DNA of 64,000 nucleotides from Deltaproteobacteria bacterium. GTDB lineage: Bacteria; Myxococcota_A; Polyangia; HGW-17. The stretch lies in NCBI GenBank assembly GCA_016937155.1, contig JAFGWM010000024.1:43823-107822 (forward strand). Direction: 5' to 3'. This document shows, piece by piece, positions 54,203-63,983 of this stretch (its first letter is position 1; every line of letters starts with the position of its first letter). The notes under the pieces were generated by a model. That model was given only the letters and a program-made list of their open reading frames with translations. It was not told where the DNA came from and did no database searches. The translations under genes were made by a program, and so were the position numbers.

Positions 54203-55789
54203 ATGCACAAAGGCTATCTCGCTTTAGTACTTCACGCTCATCTGCCGTTTGTCAGGCATCCCGAATACAGTGATTTTCTTGAGGAAGACTGGCTGTATGA
54301 AGCGATCACCGAGACTTATATTCCTCTGCTGCTTATGTTTGAACGTCTTGAAAAAGACTCAGTTCCATATAAATTTACAATGTCCATGACTCCCCCCTTG
54401 CTCTGCATGCTCAGTGATGATGTGCTTAAAGCAAGATACACCAGGCATCTTGATAAACTTGTGGAACTAGCTGAAAAAGAGCTCATCCGAACTGCTGATG
54501 AATCACATATGAATTATCTTGCGAGACATTACTACGATTCTTATGTTGAATTCAGAGACTACTGGAACAGATGGAACGGAGATCTTGTGGGTGCATTCAG
54601 GAACATCCTAGAAAAAGGGAATCTGGATATCATCACATGTGGAGCCACTCATGGTTATCTTCCACTAATGAAGAAAACTCCTGGTGCAGTAAATGCTCAA
54701 ATTGAGATGGCCGTTAAAACCCACAAAAGACTTCTGGGACAAGCACCTACTGGAATCTGGCTTCCTGAGTGTGCTTATTTCCCCGGTCTTGATAAAGTCC
54801 TTGCCAGACATAATCTCCGGTATTTCATTGTTGACTCCCATGGGATACTCTATTCTCATCCAAGACCCAGATACAAGAATTACGCTCCGCTTTACTGTGA
54901 AGGAAGTGGAGTTGCGGCATTTGGTAGAGATCTTGAAACAAGCGTTCAGGTCTGGAGTAAGGAAAGCGGATATCCCGGAGATCCAATGTACAGAGAATTC
55001 TACAGGGATATTGGATACGATCTTCCTTTTGAATATATCGGTCCCTATGTGCAGCCAAACGGTCTGAGGAAAAACACTGGAATTAAGTATCACAGAATAA
55101 CCGGAAAATCAGATCACAAGGAACTTTATGATCCCTACTGGGCAAAAGAGCGTGCTGCTCTGCATGCAGGGAATTTCATGTATAACCGTGAGAAACAGAT
55201 AGAATATCTCCATGGGGAAATGGATCGCAAACCAGTTATTCTTGCTCCCTATGATGCAGAGCTTTACGGTCACTGGTGGTATGAGGGTCCATGGTGGATT
55301 GAATTCCTTATCAGAAAAGTCGCCTACGATCAGGGTTCTTTCTCTCTGACCAATATGAAGGAATATCTCAGTGACAATCCTACTCAGCAGGTTGCTATGC
55401 CGGCTGAATCAAGCTGGGGAAATGCTGGATACCATGAATTCTGGCTGAGTGACTCCAATGCCTGGATATACAGACACCTTCATAAGGCAGCCGAAAGAAT
55501 GGTTGAAAGTGCAGAAAAGAATCCCACGCCGGATCCTTTGAGAGAACGTGTACTTAATCAGATGGGAAGGGAACTGCTGCTTGCTCAGGCCAGTGACTGG
55601 GCTTTTATCATCAGAAGCGACACTATGGTCGAATATGCTGAAAGAAGAACAGTAAATCATATTCGAAGGTTTACAAGACTTTACAATGAGCTTTCTGAAA
55701 ACGCAATTGATGAGTCATGGCTCCTTAAGGTTGAAGCATTGGACAATATATTCCCTGATATGGATTACAGAACATACCTACACAGATAA
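54203..55789 (+). CDS. GH57 family 1,4-alpha-glucan branching-enzyme-like protein
   Basis: A 528-residue GH57 enzyme. The N-terminal signature is LVLHAHLPFVRHPE. The nucleophile Glu is in TGIWLPECAYFPG and the acid Asp in LAPYDAELYGHWWYEGP. The length and motifs match the DUF1957-type branching enzymes (Thermococcus/Thermotoga class). The AWSSWGxxGxxxxW-like segment here is AESSWGNAGYHEFWLS. It should act on intracellular alpha-glucan such as glycogen. AGGAG precedes the ATG at 54203. The stop overlaps the next ATG (TAATG). Confidence 0.9.
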   Translation: MHKGYLALVLHAHLPFVRHPEYSDFLEEDWLYEAITETYIPLLLMFERLEKDSVPYKFTMSMTPPLLCMLSDDVLKARYTRHLDKLVELAEKELIRTADESHMNYLARHYYDSYVEFRDYWNRWNGDLVGAFRNILEKGNLDIITCGATHGYLPLMKKTPGAVNAQIEMAVKTHKRLLGQAPTGIWLPECAYFPGLDKVLARHNLRYFIVDSHGILYSHPRPRYKNYAPLYCEGSGVAAFGRDLETSVQVWSKESGYPGDPMYREFYRDIGYDLPFEYIGPYVQPNGLRKNTGIKYHRITGKSDHKELYDPYWAKERAALHAGNFMYNREKQIEYLHGEMDRKPVILAPYDAELYGHWWYEGPWWIEFLIRKVAYDQGSFSLTNMKEYLSDNPTQQVAMPAESSWGNAGYHEFWLSDSNAWIYRHLHKAAERMVESAEKNPTPDPLRERVLNQMGRELLLAQASDWAFIIRSDTMVEYAERRTVNHIRRFTRLYNELSENAIDESWLLKVEALDNIFPDMDYRTYLHR

Positions 55790-56967
55790 TGCTCTTATTT
55801 TTCTATCTGCTGTTATCAAATGAAATCAATACTCTGCCGCAATCACAGATAAAAAGCGGATATATCCTGAAAGGAATATCAAGGGTATATCAAAAGCCGG
55901 CATTCACCGCAGAACCCCACGCTAAGATAAAAGGTAAGGGTTATTTTAAGGTTTTAAAAGCCGGAGCGAAATGTACATTTGGAAGATGGTATCAGATAAC
56001 CCCGGAAGGCTGGGTTTGCAGTGGGTGGTTTATCCCTTCAACTTCACCTCCCGGTGGAACATTCAACTGGTCAATGGGATTCTCACCTGGAAATTATTTT
56101 TATGATATAAAAAAATATTCTTCTCTGGCTGTAACATTAAGTGATTTTGGCAGAGGTAAATTCAGGCGACTCAGAAAACTGAGAGGTTTTATGCCGACTT
56201 CTCAGTTTTTTATCGGTAATTATCCATGGTTCAGGCTTTTTGAAAACGGTTTTATCAGTACTTCCGGATTAAAACCATACAAACATTCAACACTTTCAGG
56301 ATTGACACTGAAGGCAAAAGAACTTCCCGTCGCTTTCATAACATCTGCCCGGGGAACACCTCTTCTGAGAAAAAAAATTGAAAATGGAAAAGTTGGATAC
56401 AAACCATCAGGTCAAGTTTCACAATACAGTATCAGAAGTATAAAAAAAATCACCGGAGACTACATTTTACTTAAATCACCAAAGGATTTCTGGATAAAAA
56501 GGACTGACGCTTCAGTTGCTTTTAAAATTCCATCTCAAAATCCGAATGTGAAACCCGACGAACAATGGATAGATGTGGATCTTGATGAAAACATCGTTTA
56601 TGCGAGAAAGGGTTCAAAAGTTGTCAGGGTTATGCTTTCATCAACCTCCGATGAAACACCCAGTGGTATATTCAGGATTTACTGGAAAACAGTCTGGCAG
56701 ACTTTTGACCGTCAGCGACAGAAGGATGCTTATTTTCTTGAGGCTGTGCCATTTGTAATGTATTTCAAGGAAAGCTTTGGTTTTCATGGTGCTTACTGGC
56801 ATGATGAATTTGGCAGAATAAAAACCCATGGATGTATAAACCTTAGTATTGCTGATGCAAAATGGCTTTTCAACTTTTCAAATCCTGTGCTTGAGGATGG
56901 ATTTTTCTCTTTAAAATCTTCAATATCCAACCCTGGTACTCTCGTAAGATTGAGACGCTCTAAATGA
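55789..56967 (+). CDS. L,D-transpeptidase (YkuD-type)
   Basis: A 392-residue exported enzyme that cross-links or modifies peptidoglycan. The N-terminus MLLFFYLLLSNE is a short signal-like segment. Residues about 25-75 look SH3-like (WYQITPEGWVCSGWF). The catalytic YkuD domain near 260-370 contains HGAYWHDEFG and THGCINLSIADAKWLF, whose His and Cys are the active-site residues. The ATG overlaps the GH57 stop, so start and expression are coupled. It could instead make a covalent protein link, as Braun-type enzymes do. Confidence 0.88.
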   Translation: MLLFFYLLLSNEINTLPQSQIKSGYILKGISRVYQKPAFTAEPHAKIKGKGYFKVLKAGAKCTFGRWYQITPEGWVCSGWFIPSTSPPGGTFNWSMGFSPGNYFYDIKKYSSLAVTLSDFGRGKFRRLRKLRGFMPTSQFFIGNYPWFRLFENGFISTSGLKPYKHSTLSGLTLKAKELPVAFITSARGTPLLRKKIENGKVGYKPSGQVSQYSIRSIKKITGDYILLKSPKDFWIKRTDASVAFKIPSQNPNVKPDEQWIDVDLDENIVYARKGSKVVRVMLSSTSDETPSGIFRIYWKTVWQTFDRQRQKDAYFLEAVPFVMYFKESFGFHGAYWHDEFGRIKTHGCINLSIADAKWLFNFSNPVLEDGFFSLKSSISNPGTLVRLRRSK

Positions 56968-57728
56968 AATTTACAATAATTTTGATATTTTTCTTCGTTT
57001 CAGGTTGTGGAAAAAACGTTAATAAAGTGATTGATTCTAAAATTCCTGATGGTTATCAGAGAATGATTATTGAAATCAAACCTGTATTTTCATCATCCAG
57101 AATAACAGACGATACTGAAATAATTAAAAACAGATTCATTCATATCGGTAAGTTTAAGAATGTAAACGTAACTGAAGATAAATTAATTTTTGATCTAAAA
57201 AATGACTTTCCTAGGCATCTGCTTTTAAAGATTGTTAAGCCACTGCTGAGACAAAGGGGAATCATTCAACTGCACAATCATCAATCATTAAAAATCCCTG
57301 AAAATATAAGACTGCCAGGAGGATTTTTCAAATCTGTCAGTTGTGGAAATAATATTCTTGAGGGAACAAAAATTGCTTTCCTGAAAAAAATAATGAAAGA
57401 AAATTTTGGACAATACTCAAATCTTTATCTGTTTAATTTTCCCAAGGGAGATCGTGAATTTTCACAACTTGCCACTCAACTTCATCAACTGAGTGACGGT
57501 ATTTCCTATAAGGAAGAAGCATACAACAGTATTTCCACTACTGAAAAAGGACATTTTGCAATAGTGCTTGATGGGAATATTATTGCCACCTGCCTCACAG
57601 GAAAAACTTTAAAAATAATAGATCAACGTAAAAAATTTCCCAAACCCGCTTTTGAAGCAATCCTAAAATTCAGACCGCTTTCCAGTGAATGGAAAACAGG
57701 AACAATTCAGTCAAAATATGGAAACTAG
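56964..57728 (+). CDS. Lipoprotein resembling the SecD periplasmic (P1) domain
   Basis: A 254-residue lipoprotein (MKFTIILIFFFVSGCG, Cys15). The core recalls the SecD P1 region: TEIIKNRFIHIGKFKNVNV (compare the I-x-N-R-x-x-x-x-G pattern), then LIFDL, IVKPLLRQRGIIQLHN, and near the end HFAIVLDGNIIATCLTGK, similar to the AIVLDG strand of SecD. There are no SecD-type membrane helices; only the lipid anchor holds it. The similarity is mine by eye and must be tested. Its ATG overlaps the L,D-transpeptidase stop (ATGA), and uppS starts inside its last codons. Confidence 0.55.
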   Translation: MKFTIILIFFFVSGCGKNVNKVIDSKIPDGYQRMIIEIKPVFSSSRITDDTEIIKNRFIHIGKFKNVNVTEDKLIFDLKNDFPRHLLLKIVKPLLRQRGIIQLHNHQSLKIPENIRLPGGFFKSVSCGNNILEGTKIAFLKKIMKENFGQYSNLYLFNFPKGDREFSQLATQLHQLSDGISYKEEAYNSISTTEKGHFAIVLDGNIIATCLTGKTLKIIDQRKKFPKPAFEAILKFRPLSSEWKTGTIQSKYGN

Positions 57729-58443
57729 ATTACCTCAACATGTTGCAATTATAATGGACGGAAACGGGAGATGGGCAAAGGAAAGAAATCTACCCAGACT
57801 TTCCGGACACGCAAAAGGTGCGTCAAGCGTAAGAGAGATTACCACAATTGCCAGAAAAACAGGTATCAGAGCGCTTACTCTGTATGCTTTTTCCACAAAA
57901 AACTGGTCGCGACCTGATGAAGAAGTTAATGGTTTGATGAAGCTACTGGGTAAATATATAAAATCAGAGAGAGAAACCCTTCTTTCAAATGATATACGGT
58001 TCTCCACAATAGGAAATATTGACCTTCTTCCGGAAAATCTTAAAACATCAATCGCAGAACTAAAAGCGGTTTCTAGAGAATGCGCTTCTATGGATTTTTG
58101 TATTGCTTTAAACTATGGTGGACGAGATGAAATAATAAGAGCTGTAAAAAAAATAACTGCTCTTTGCATGACAGGAGAAAAAAAACCTGAAGATATAAAC
58201 GAAGATACCTTCAGATCATATCTGGATATTTCACATCTTCCACCTGTAGATCTTATTATCAGAACATCAGGAGAACTTCGCCTTAGTGATTTTCTTTTAT
58301 GGGAGAGTTCCTACAGTGAACTTTATTTTTCAGAAAAATACTGGCCTGAATTCGATGAAAATGAATTCAATAAAGCCCTTAATTCTTATGCTAAAAGAGA
58401 ACGAAGATTCGGTAAAACAACAGAACAGATTATGGAGAAATAA
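57718..58443 (+). CDS. uppS: Undecaprenyl diphosphate synthase (UppS)
   Basis: A 241-residue cis-prenyltransferase making undecaprenyl diphosphate, the lipid carrier for peptidoglycan and polysaccharides. Motifs: HVAIIMDGNGRWAK (catalytic Asp), GHAKGASSVREI, TLYAFSTKNWSRP, FCIALNYGGRDEI, IIRTSGELRLSDFLLWES and the C-terminal RRFGKT. I chose the ATG at 57718, which overlaps the lipoprotein end by 11 bases, because METRLPQH fits the family start. cdsA follows directly. Confidence 0.95.
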   Translation: METRLPQHVAIIMDGNGRWAKERNLPRLSGHAKGASSVREITTIARKTGIRALTLYAFSTKNWSRPDEEVNGLMKLLGKYIKSERETLLSNDIRFSTIGNIDLLPENLKTSIAELKAVSRECASMDFCIALNYGGRDEIIRAVKKITALCMTGEKKPEDINEDTFRSYLDISHLPPVDLIIRTSGELRLSDFLLWESSYSELYFSEKYWPEFDENEFNKALNSYAKRERRFGKTTEQIMEK

Positions 58444-59256
58444 ATGAGCTTCATTAATTCCAACCTGGCAAAAAGAGTAGCTGTTGCTGTAGTCGCTGCA
58501 CCGGTTATTATAATTCTGGCTCTCATTGACAACCATATTCCGTGGAAACTGCTCACTGCAGTTTTAACAATCCTTGGACTATATGAATTCGCTTCAATGG
58601 CTTTCTCAAAAGATGATCCTGCTGACAAAATACTTCTTATTACATCAGGTACCATTATGCAGATACTGCTTCTCTGGGACTTCAGATACACAATGCTTAT
58701 CTTCCCATGGGCTGCTATTATGATTCTCACCTCAATAGTACTGACCACAAGAACATCTCAGGATGCCGTTCAAAGACTGGGAAAACTGTTCCTTGGTGTT
58801 TTTTATATTGCCATGCTGTTCACATTTGTTGCAGCCCTGAAAACATTCCCCCAGGGCGGAAAATGGATCATCTTCACTTTAACAGTGGTGTGGTTCTCAG
58901 ATACCGGAGCATATTTTATGGGAAAAGCCTTTGGAAAACACAAGCTTTCTATGATTTCTCCCAATAAAACATGGGAGGGAAGCGCCGGAGGAATTTTAGC
59001 AAGTATAGGTGCCGGAGCTCTGGGAATGCTTTATCTGGATGGTTTCTCCATTGCTGTCTTAATCATTCTGAGCATTTTTGCAGGAATTATGGGACAGATA
59101 GGCGATCTTGCTGAATCTCTGATAAAACGATCCTGCAATGTAAAAGACAGTGGAAATCTTATCCCAGGACACGGAGGAATTCTTGATCGTTTCGATGCAC
59201 TGCTTTTCGCAGCGCCGATAATTACCGGTTATTTGATTATGAGTTCAATGAATTAG
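58444..59256 (+). CDS. cdsA: Phosphatidate cytidylyltransferase (CdsA)
   Basis: Makes CDP-diacylglycerol for phospholipid synthesis in the inner membrane. 270 residues with about seven membrane segments and the family signature SLIKRSCNVKDSGNLIPGHG followed by GILDRFDALLF. It starts at the base after the uppS stop. The usual next genes (dxr, rseP, bamA) are absent; instead a sensor kinase gene converges and overlaps by 20 bases. Confidence 0.94.
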   Translation: MSFINSNLAKRVAVAVVAAPVIIILALIDNHIPWKLLTAVLTILGLYEFASMAFSKDDPADKILLITSGTIMQILLLWDFRYTMLIFPWAAIMILTSIVLTTRTSQDAVQRLGKLFLGVFYIAMLFTFVAALKTFPQGGKWIIFTLTVVWFSDTGAYFMGKAFGKHKLSMISPNKTWEGSAGGILASIGAGALGMLYLDGFSIAVLIILSIFAGIMGQIGDLAESLIKRSCNVKDSGNLIPGHGGILDRFDALLFAAPIITGYLIMSSMN

Positions 59257-61372
59257 AAGATTCTTTTAACATTACTTTTTCTATTATTTTTATTAATTCA
59301 GAAATTCTGTACGGTTTAGGGGCGACTCCACTGAATCCATATTCTTCATACCGTGACATTACCAGATCATTTGAATATCCTGATGATACAATACCCAAAG
59401 CAGAAGAATCAATCTTTAACAGTTCTTCCATACACTTCGCGCCACCCATTTTTCCAGGGACAGTGAGATCCATTATTACAACATCAAAATTAAATCCACT
59501 CTCCCGGGCATCAGCATACTTCTTTAAAGCTGTTTCCCCATCAAGTGCAGTTGCTACAATATAACCTGATTTGCCAAGTGCTCTTGCTGCTGCTTTGAGT
59601 ATCATTTCCTCATCATCCATAATTAGAATTCTCGCTCCTGGTTTTCTAATATCCACTGAACTGATCTTTCTTTCGATAACACTTTTCTTTCTAGCAGGAA
59701 GAGTCATATTGAATGTGGTACCCTCATTGAGCACAGACTGAACTTCAATGTATCCACCATGTTTTTGAACAATTGAATATACCGAAAAAAGCCCCAGACC
59801 TGTTCCCTGTTCTTTTGTAGAAAAGTAGGGGTCGAAAACCTTTCCGGTATTTTCCGGACTTATTCCACAGCCTTCATCCTTTATTTCAAGTGAAATATAC
59901 AGACCACTTTTCAGCAAAAGAAGATTGGTATTTTGAAGGTCAAGTCCTTTTGCACTTACTGTGATAGTACCTCCTTGTGGCATTGCCTGAACTGAATTTA
60001 TAAGCAAATTATTCATAGCCTGGCCTATCTGCGCCTTATCTGCATATAAATCATAAATGGGTTCTTCAAATTCAATTTTATAATTAACTCTGGTGCCTCT
60101 TAGAGCGAATTTTACCGTATCATTGATAAACTGTTCAAGACCAAACTGTTCCATTATAGGATTTCCTCCACGGGAGAATGTAAGCAACTGACCCGCGAGA
60201 TTTCTGGCTTCTACTACAGCATTTTCAGTATCCCTTAAAACTTCCTCAATATCCTTTTGAGATTCTCCATCAAAATTTAAAATTGATAAATTAGAACTGA
60301 TAGCAGTCAGGATATTATTAAAATCATGGGCTATACCACCCGCTAGAATTTCAATGGATTCAAGCTTCTGCCGTTTAATAATTTCAGTTTCAAGTTTTTG
60401 TCTCTTACTTAAATCCCTTACTACAAGTACTCTACCCAGCAGTTCACCTCTGAAATAAACAGGGGAAATACTTAATGATACCGGCAGTGAACTATCCATA
60501 AGTTCAGTTTCAAACTCTTCGTAATCGTTATTTATTTCAAATTTTTTAAATAAACTTTTTGCCTGAACTCCTTCAAGTTTCTGATTAACGAAAAAAGTTC
60601 TGCCCGTATCATTAACCATGGTTATTCTCAAATCCACATTAAGAATCAGCACTGAATCGTTTATTGAATTAAAAATATCATAAGCAGCATTCTCCACATC
60701 AACTGTCATAAAGCCATGACGTATAATTCCTATGAAGATAAAAAAGGATAAAAACATGGTGGATGGAGATGACAGGCTGATAAAATCATCGGCGTGAAAA
60801 AATGTGGGCATCACAAAGTCAGCTATGGTTCCTGTTGAAAGCATAAGAACAGACCCCACCAGAACCGGCCATAAAACCCTTGAACGCCTGGGTTTTAACC
60901 TCATTTCCCTGAATCCAAGGTATAAACCTATGATAATTGGCAGTATAATCATTATGAAGGTAATATAGGCAAAATACTTTCCATGATTAACATTATAACC
61001 CCAGTAGTATCTGGTTGCTCCCTTCAACAGTAAATCGCTGAACAGAAAAACGGGGGTGGCTAAAATAAAAGAAAACAGGTAAAACCTGATTAAGTTGTCT
61101 CTTCTTCTTTGGAGAAGATTATAAATGAAATTCAGATAAAAAACACCAACCCACATCCAGGCCAGAGAACTTATTCTCATCATAATATCCGCTGTTTGCT
61201 GATTCAGTTCATACATATGAAAGAAATCACAAAACAACCAGAAATTAACAAGCCCGCTCAGATAAAGATAGCTTCTGTTGAGTGAAGCTTTTCTGTTTAT
61301 GGAAAAAACATATGTAAATGCGAATAAATTCACTAACAGCGCAACAAATGGAATAAGCTGGTAAAGATTCAT
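59237..61372 (-). CDS. Hybrid sensor histidine kinase with 7TM N-terminus
   Basis: A 711-residue membrane kinase. Seven hydrophobic segments fill residues 1-225, a PAS-like domain about 230-325. The phosphoaccepting His is in LAGGIAHDFNN (about 349). The ATPase has N-box MNNLLINSVQAM, G1 KDEGCGI and G2 GTGLGLF (about 445-560). A receiver domain follows with the acceptor Asp in VIMDLTVPG (about 635) and the Lys in PKPY. No DNA-binding or other output is attached, so it must pass phosphate to a separate partner. The start ATG 61372 is preceded by GGGAAG; a TTG one codon earlier is less likely. Confidence 0.9.
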   Translation of the reverse strand: MNLYQLIPFVALLVNLFAFTYVFSINRKASLNRSYLYLSGLVNFWLFCDFFHMYELNQQTADIMMRISSLAWMWVGVFYLNFIYNLLQRRRDNLIRFYLFSFILATPVFLFSDLLLKGATRYYWGYNVNHGKYFAYITFIMIILPIIIGLYLGFREMRLKPRRSRVLWPVLVGSVLMLSTGTIADFVMPTFFHADDFISLSSPSTMFLSFFIFIGIIRHGFMTVDVENAAYDIFNSINDSVLILNVDLRITMVNDTGRTFFVNQKLEGVQAKSLFKKFEINNDYEEFETELMDSSLPVSLSISPVYFRGELLGRVLVVRDLSKRQKLETEIIKRQKLESIEILAGGIAHDFNNILTAISSNLSILNFDGESQKDIEEVLRDTENAVVEARNLAGQLLTFSRGGNPIMEQFGLEQFINDTVKFALRGTRVNYKIEFEEPIYDLYADKAQIGQAMNNLLINSVQAMPQGGTITVSAKGLDLQNTNLLLLKSGLYISLEIKDEGCGISPENTGKVFDPYFSTKEQGTGLGLFSVYSIVQKHGGYIEVQSVLNEGTTFNMTLPARKKSVIERKISSVDIRKPGARILIMDDEEMILKAAARALGKSGYIVATALDGETALKKYADARESGFNFDVVIMDLTVPGKMGGAKCMEELLKIDSSALGIVSSGYSNDLVMSRYEEYGFSGVAPKPYRISELIKIIEKVMLKESSNSLNS

Positions 61373-61484
61373 CAATCACTTCCCATTTATGTATTATCGA
61401 CTATTGATGGAAGGTCTTAAACATACCACATGGTTTGTGTCAATCAGATTTGAGTATTTTTGAATAAAAGACTAATTTTCTTTT

Positions 61485-63983
61485 TCAGTTACCTGGAGTC
61501 AGCATGGATTCGATATATTTAAGAAGCTCTGCAGGATGATAAGGCTTTTGAATGAATCCAGCCAGACCTTTTCCGGCAAAACGGTTTACTGTATCTCTTT
61601 CGTTATATCCACTGGATAAAACAACTGTCACCTCAGGGTTTATCCTTCTAAGTTCCTGAAATACCTCTCTGCCGTTCATATGAGGCATTGCCATATCAAG
61701 CAGTACAGCACTGATATCAGACTGATGTTCCTTATATATTTCAAGACCTTCAATGCCATCTCTGGCACCAAATGTTTTATAACCAGCTCTTTCCAAAGTC
61801 CTGATAGCTACTTTTCTCACCCATTCTTCATCATCAATTACAAGGATAGTACCGCTTCCTTCAAATGTATTGATATCCAACTGCAAAGAGGCTGGTTCAG
61901 TTTTTTCTGAAACCGGCAGTAGTACCTTGATTGTTGTTCCGCTTCCCACTTCTGAGTAAATCTTTAAGGCGCCGCCATGTCCTCTGACAATGCCCATGAC
62001 AGCTGCAAGGCCAAGACCTCTCCCTGTGAATTTTGTTGTAAAGAAGGGATCAAATATTTTTTCTCTAATTTCGGGCTCTATACCAGTTCCTGTATCGGAA
62101 ACTTCGATATATACATACTCTCCGTCAGATATATCTTCGGGTATTTTTGTTTCAGAAAGGTAAGCTCTGTCACAATGAATGGTTCCCGTGGAAATAGTGA
62201 CAACACCACTTCTGTTTTCAATAGCCTCACCGGCATTAATAACCAGATTCATAATCACCTGCTGCATCTGACCAATATCAGCTTCAACCGATGGGAGATT
62301 CTCAACACAGTCATATTTTAGAATTATATTTTTCTGAAGAGATGCTTCAAGTAGATGGGTCATCTCATCTATCAGAGTCGAAATATTCACTGTATGAAGT
62401 AAAAAGCGGCCCTTTCCACTGTAAGCCAGCATTTGTTTACAAAGATCAGCAGATTTGATTGCAGCCCTTTCTATCTGCCTGACACTGTTACGGGCAGGGT
62501 TTGTCGGGGACAATTCAAGAAGCGCCAGACCAGCATTTCCTAAAATACCCACCAGGAGATTATTGAAATCGTGAGCAATACCACCTGCAAGGACGCCAAG
62601 ACTTTCCATCCTTTGTGTTTCCCTTATTTTAACTTCCAGCTTCTGAATATTTTTAAAATGTTTTTCCTTTTCAGTAATATCATTGAACACTCCGAAAAAT
62701 CCTGAAAGTTTTCCCTCATCAAAATACGGAACATAAGATATGTTGAAACTGTACTCATTACCCCTGTAGGAAAAAGCCATATCATAGTTTCCACTTTTTC
62801 CCTCCAGAGCCCTTTCTATGTGTGGTTTAACTTCATTAGAAATGCTGTCAAACACAAGATCCCTAAAATCAAGGTTTGTGAAATCATTTTCAGACAGTTG
62901 AAGAAACTCACTGAAGGCTCTATTTGTATAGCGAACAGTTCCATCCGGACCAATGTAACATATAAGTGTTGGAATAGAGTCCATAACTGCTTTGAGTATC
63001 TTATCATCGCAGTATGAATCAGGTGCAGGGTTACCTGACTTTTCAATGGATATATCTCTTATCACACCAACAATGGAGGCATTCTCTCCAAATTTACTTA
63101 CTCTTGAGTAGACTCTTATTTTCCTTACGATTCCATTTTTATCAAGAACCCTAAACTCTATGATGTCATTTCCGGTCCTGAGAACATCGGAAAATCTCCC
63201 CATAACTTCACTTAAGTCATCCTTATGAATAAAGCATGAAAAAGGTTTTCCTATTAAATCATCAACGCTGTAGAAACTACTTTTTTCAATCGATGGCGAT
63301 ATATATTTAAATATTCCTGAACCATCAAGGGCAAAAACAACATCTCTCATATTTTCTGAGACAATCTTCATCTCTTCATAAGTAAGTTCAATTGATTGCT
63401 TGTTTGCAGTATTCATTCTTAAGCGGTTTACATACTGATCAAAAAGGGAGCGGGATACATTGGGACTGAATACTACATCATGAGGAATATAGTAAATATT
63501 TTCTAAAAGTTCCCCGGAATAATACAACCAGGGGAAAAATTTAATAACATCTATTAAAAATTCAGGATGAGCAGTCCTCACATCAAGTAAAACTATGCTG
63601 TAAAATCCAGATAAATTTCTGGCACGGTCTATTCCTGCACAAAATCTGACAATATCATCGGATTTTATGTCATCAGGTTTTATCCATGATAAATCAATAA
63701 TAAATACTGAACTTTCCTTATCATTAGAAAGATTTTCTAAAAACTTATTATGTATATAATCAAAACTGAAATTATTTTTAGAATCCTTAATGAATTCCAG
63801 AATATTGACAGTTTTTTTTACTGAAGCAGAAATACCTGAATCCTGATGTGAAAGAAAAATAACATCTTTATTATTCAATAAAGAATGTTCAAGCAACTGC
63901 AGCAGATACTTATTTCCGGTTACTTCTCCACTATAAACCAGGGCTATGTTGGTAGCCTCTGGAAAAAGACTCAAGTCAATCAT
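61485..63983 (-). CDS. Hybrid sensor histidine kinase with MEDS-like and PAS domains
   Basis: An 832-residue cytosolic kinase. The N-terminal 180 residues (NIALVYSGEV...LLQLLEHSLLNNKDVIFLS) look like the MEDS/DcmR sensory or KaiC-like fold. Two PAS domains follow (about 205-315 and 330-440). The HisKA His is in LAGGIAHDFNN (about 471). The ATPase (about 530-690) has MNLVINAGEAI, SDTGTGI and GRGLGLAA. A receiver domain ends the chain, acceptor Asp in VLLDMAMPH (about 755). There is no transmembrane segment. It precedes the 7TM kinase with a gap of 112 bases; the two kinases may share signals. Confidence 0.88.
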   Translation of the reverse strand: MIDLSLFPEATNIALVYSGEVTGNKYLLQLLEHSLLNNKDVIFLSHQDSGISASVKKTVNILEFIKDSKNNFSFDYIHNKFLENLSNDKESSVFIIDLSWIKPDDIKSDDIVRFCAGIDRARNLSGFYSIVLLDVRTAHPEFLIDVIKFFPWLYYSGELLENIYYIPHDVVFSPNVSRSLFDQYVNRLRMNTANKQSIELTYEEMKIVSENMRDVVFALDGSGIFKYISPSIEKSSFYSVDDLIGKPFSCFIHKDDLSEVMGRFSDVLRTGNDIIEFRVLDKNGIVRKIRVYSRVSKFGENASIVGVIRDISIEKSGNPAPDSYCDDKILKAVMDSIPTLICYIGPDGTVRYTNRAFSEFLQLSENDFTNLDFRDLVFDSISNEVKPHIERALEGKSGNYDMAFSYRGNEYSFNISYVPYFDEGKLSGFFGVFNDITEKEKHFKNIQKLEVKIRETQRMESLGVLAGGIAHDFNNLLVGILGNAGLALLELSPTNPARNSVRQIERAAIKSADLCKQMLAYSGKGRFLLHTVNISTLIDEMTHLLEASLQKNIILKYDCVENLPSVEADIGQMQQVIMNLVINAGEAIENRSGVVTISTGTIHCDRAYLSETKIPEDISDGEYVYIEVSDTGTGIEPEIREKIFDPFFTTKFTGRGLGLAAVMGIVRGHGGALKIYSEVGSGTTIKVLLPVSEKTEPASLQLDINTFEGSGTILVIDDEEWVRKVAIRTLERAGYKTFGARDGIEGLEIYKEHQSDISAVLLDMAMPHMNGREVFQELRRINPEVTVVLSSGYNERDTVNRFAGKGLAGFIQKPYHPAELLKYIESMLTPGN

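Noticed and set aside
54665..55093. 142-codon minus-strand frame opposite GH57
   Set aside because: Overlaps catalytic motifs of the GH57 gene; no start signal.
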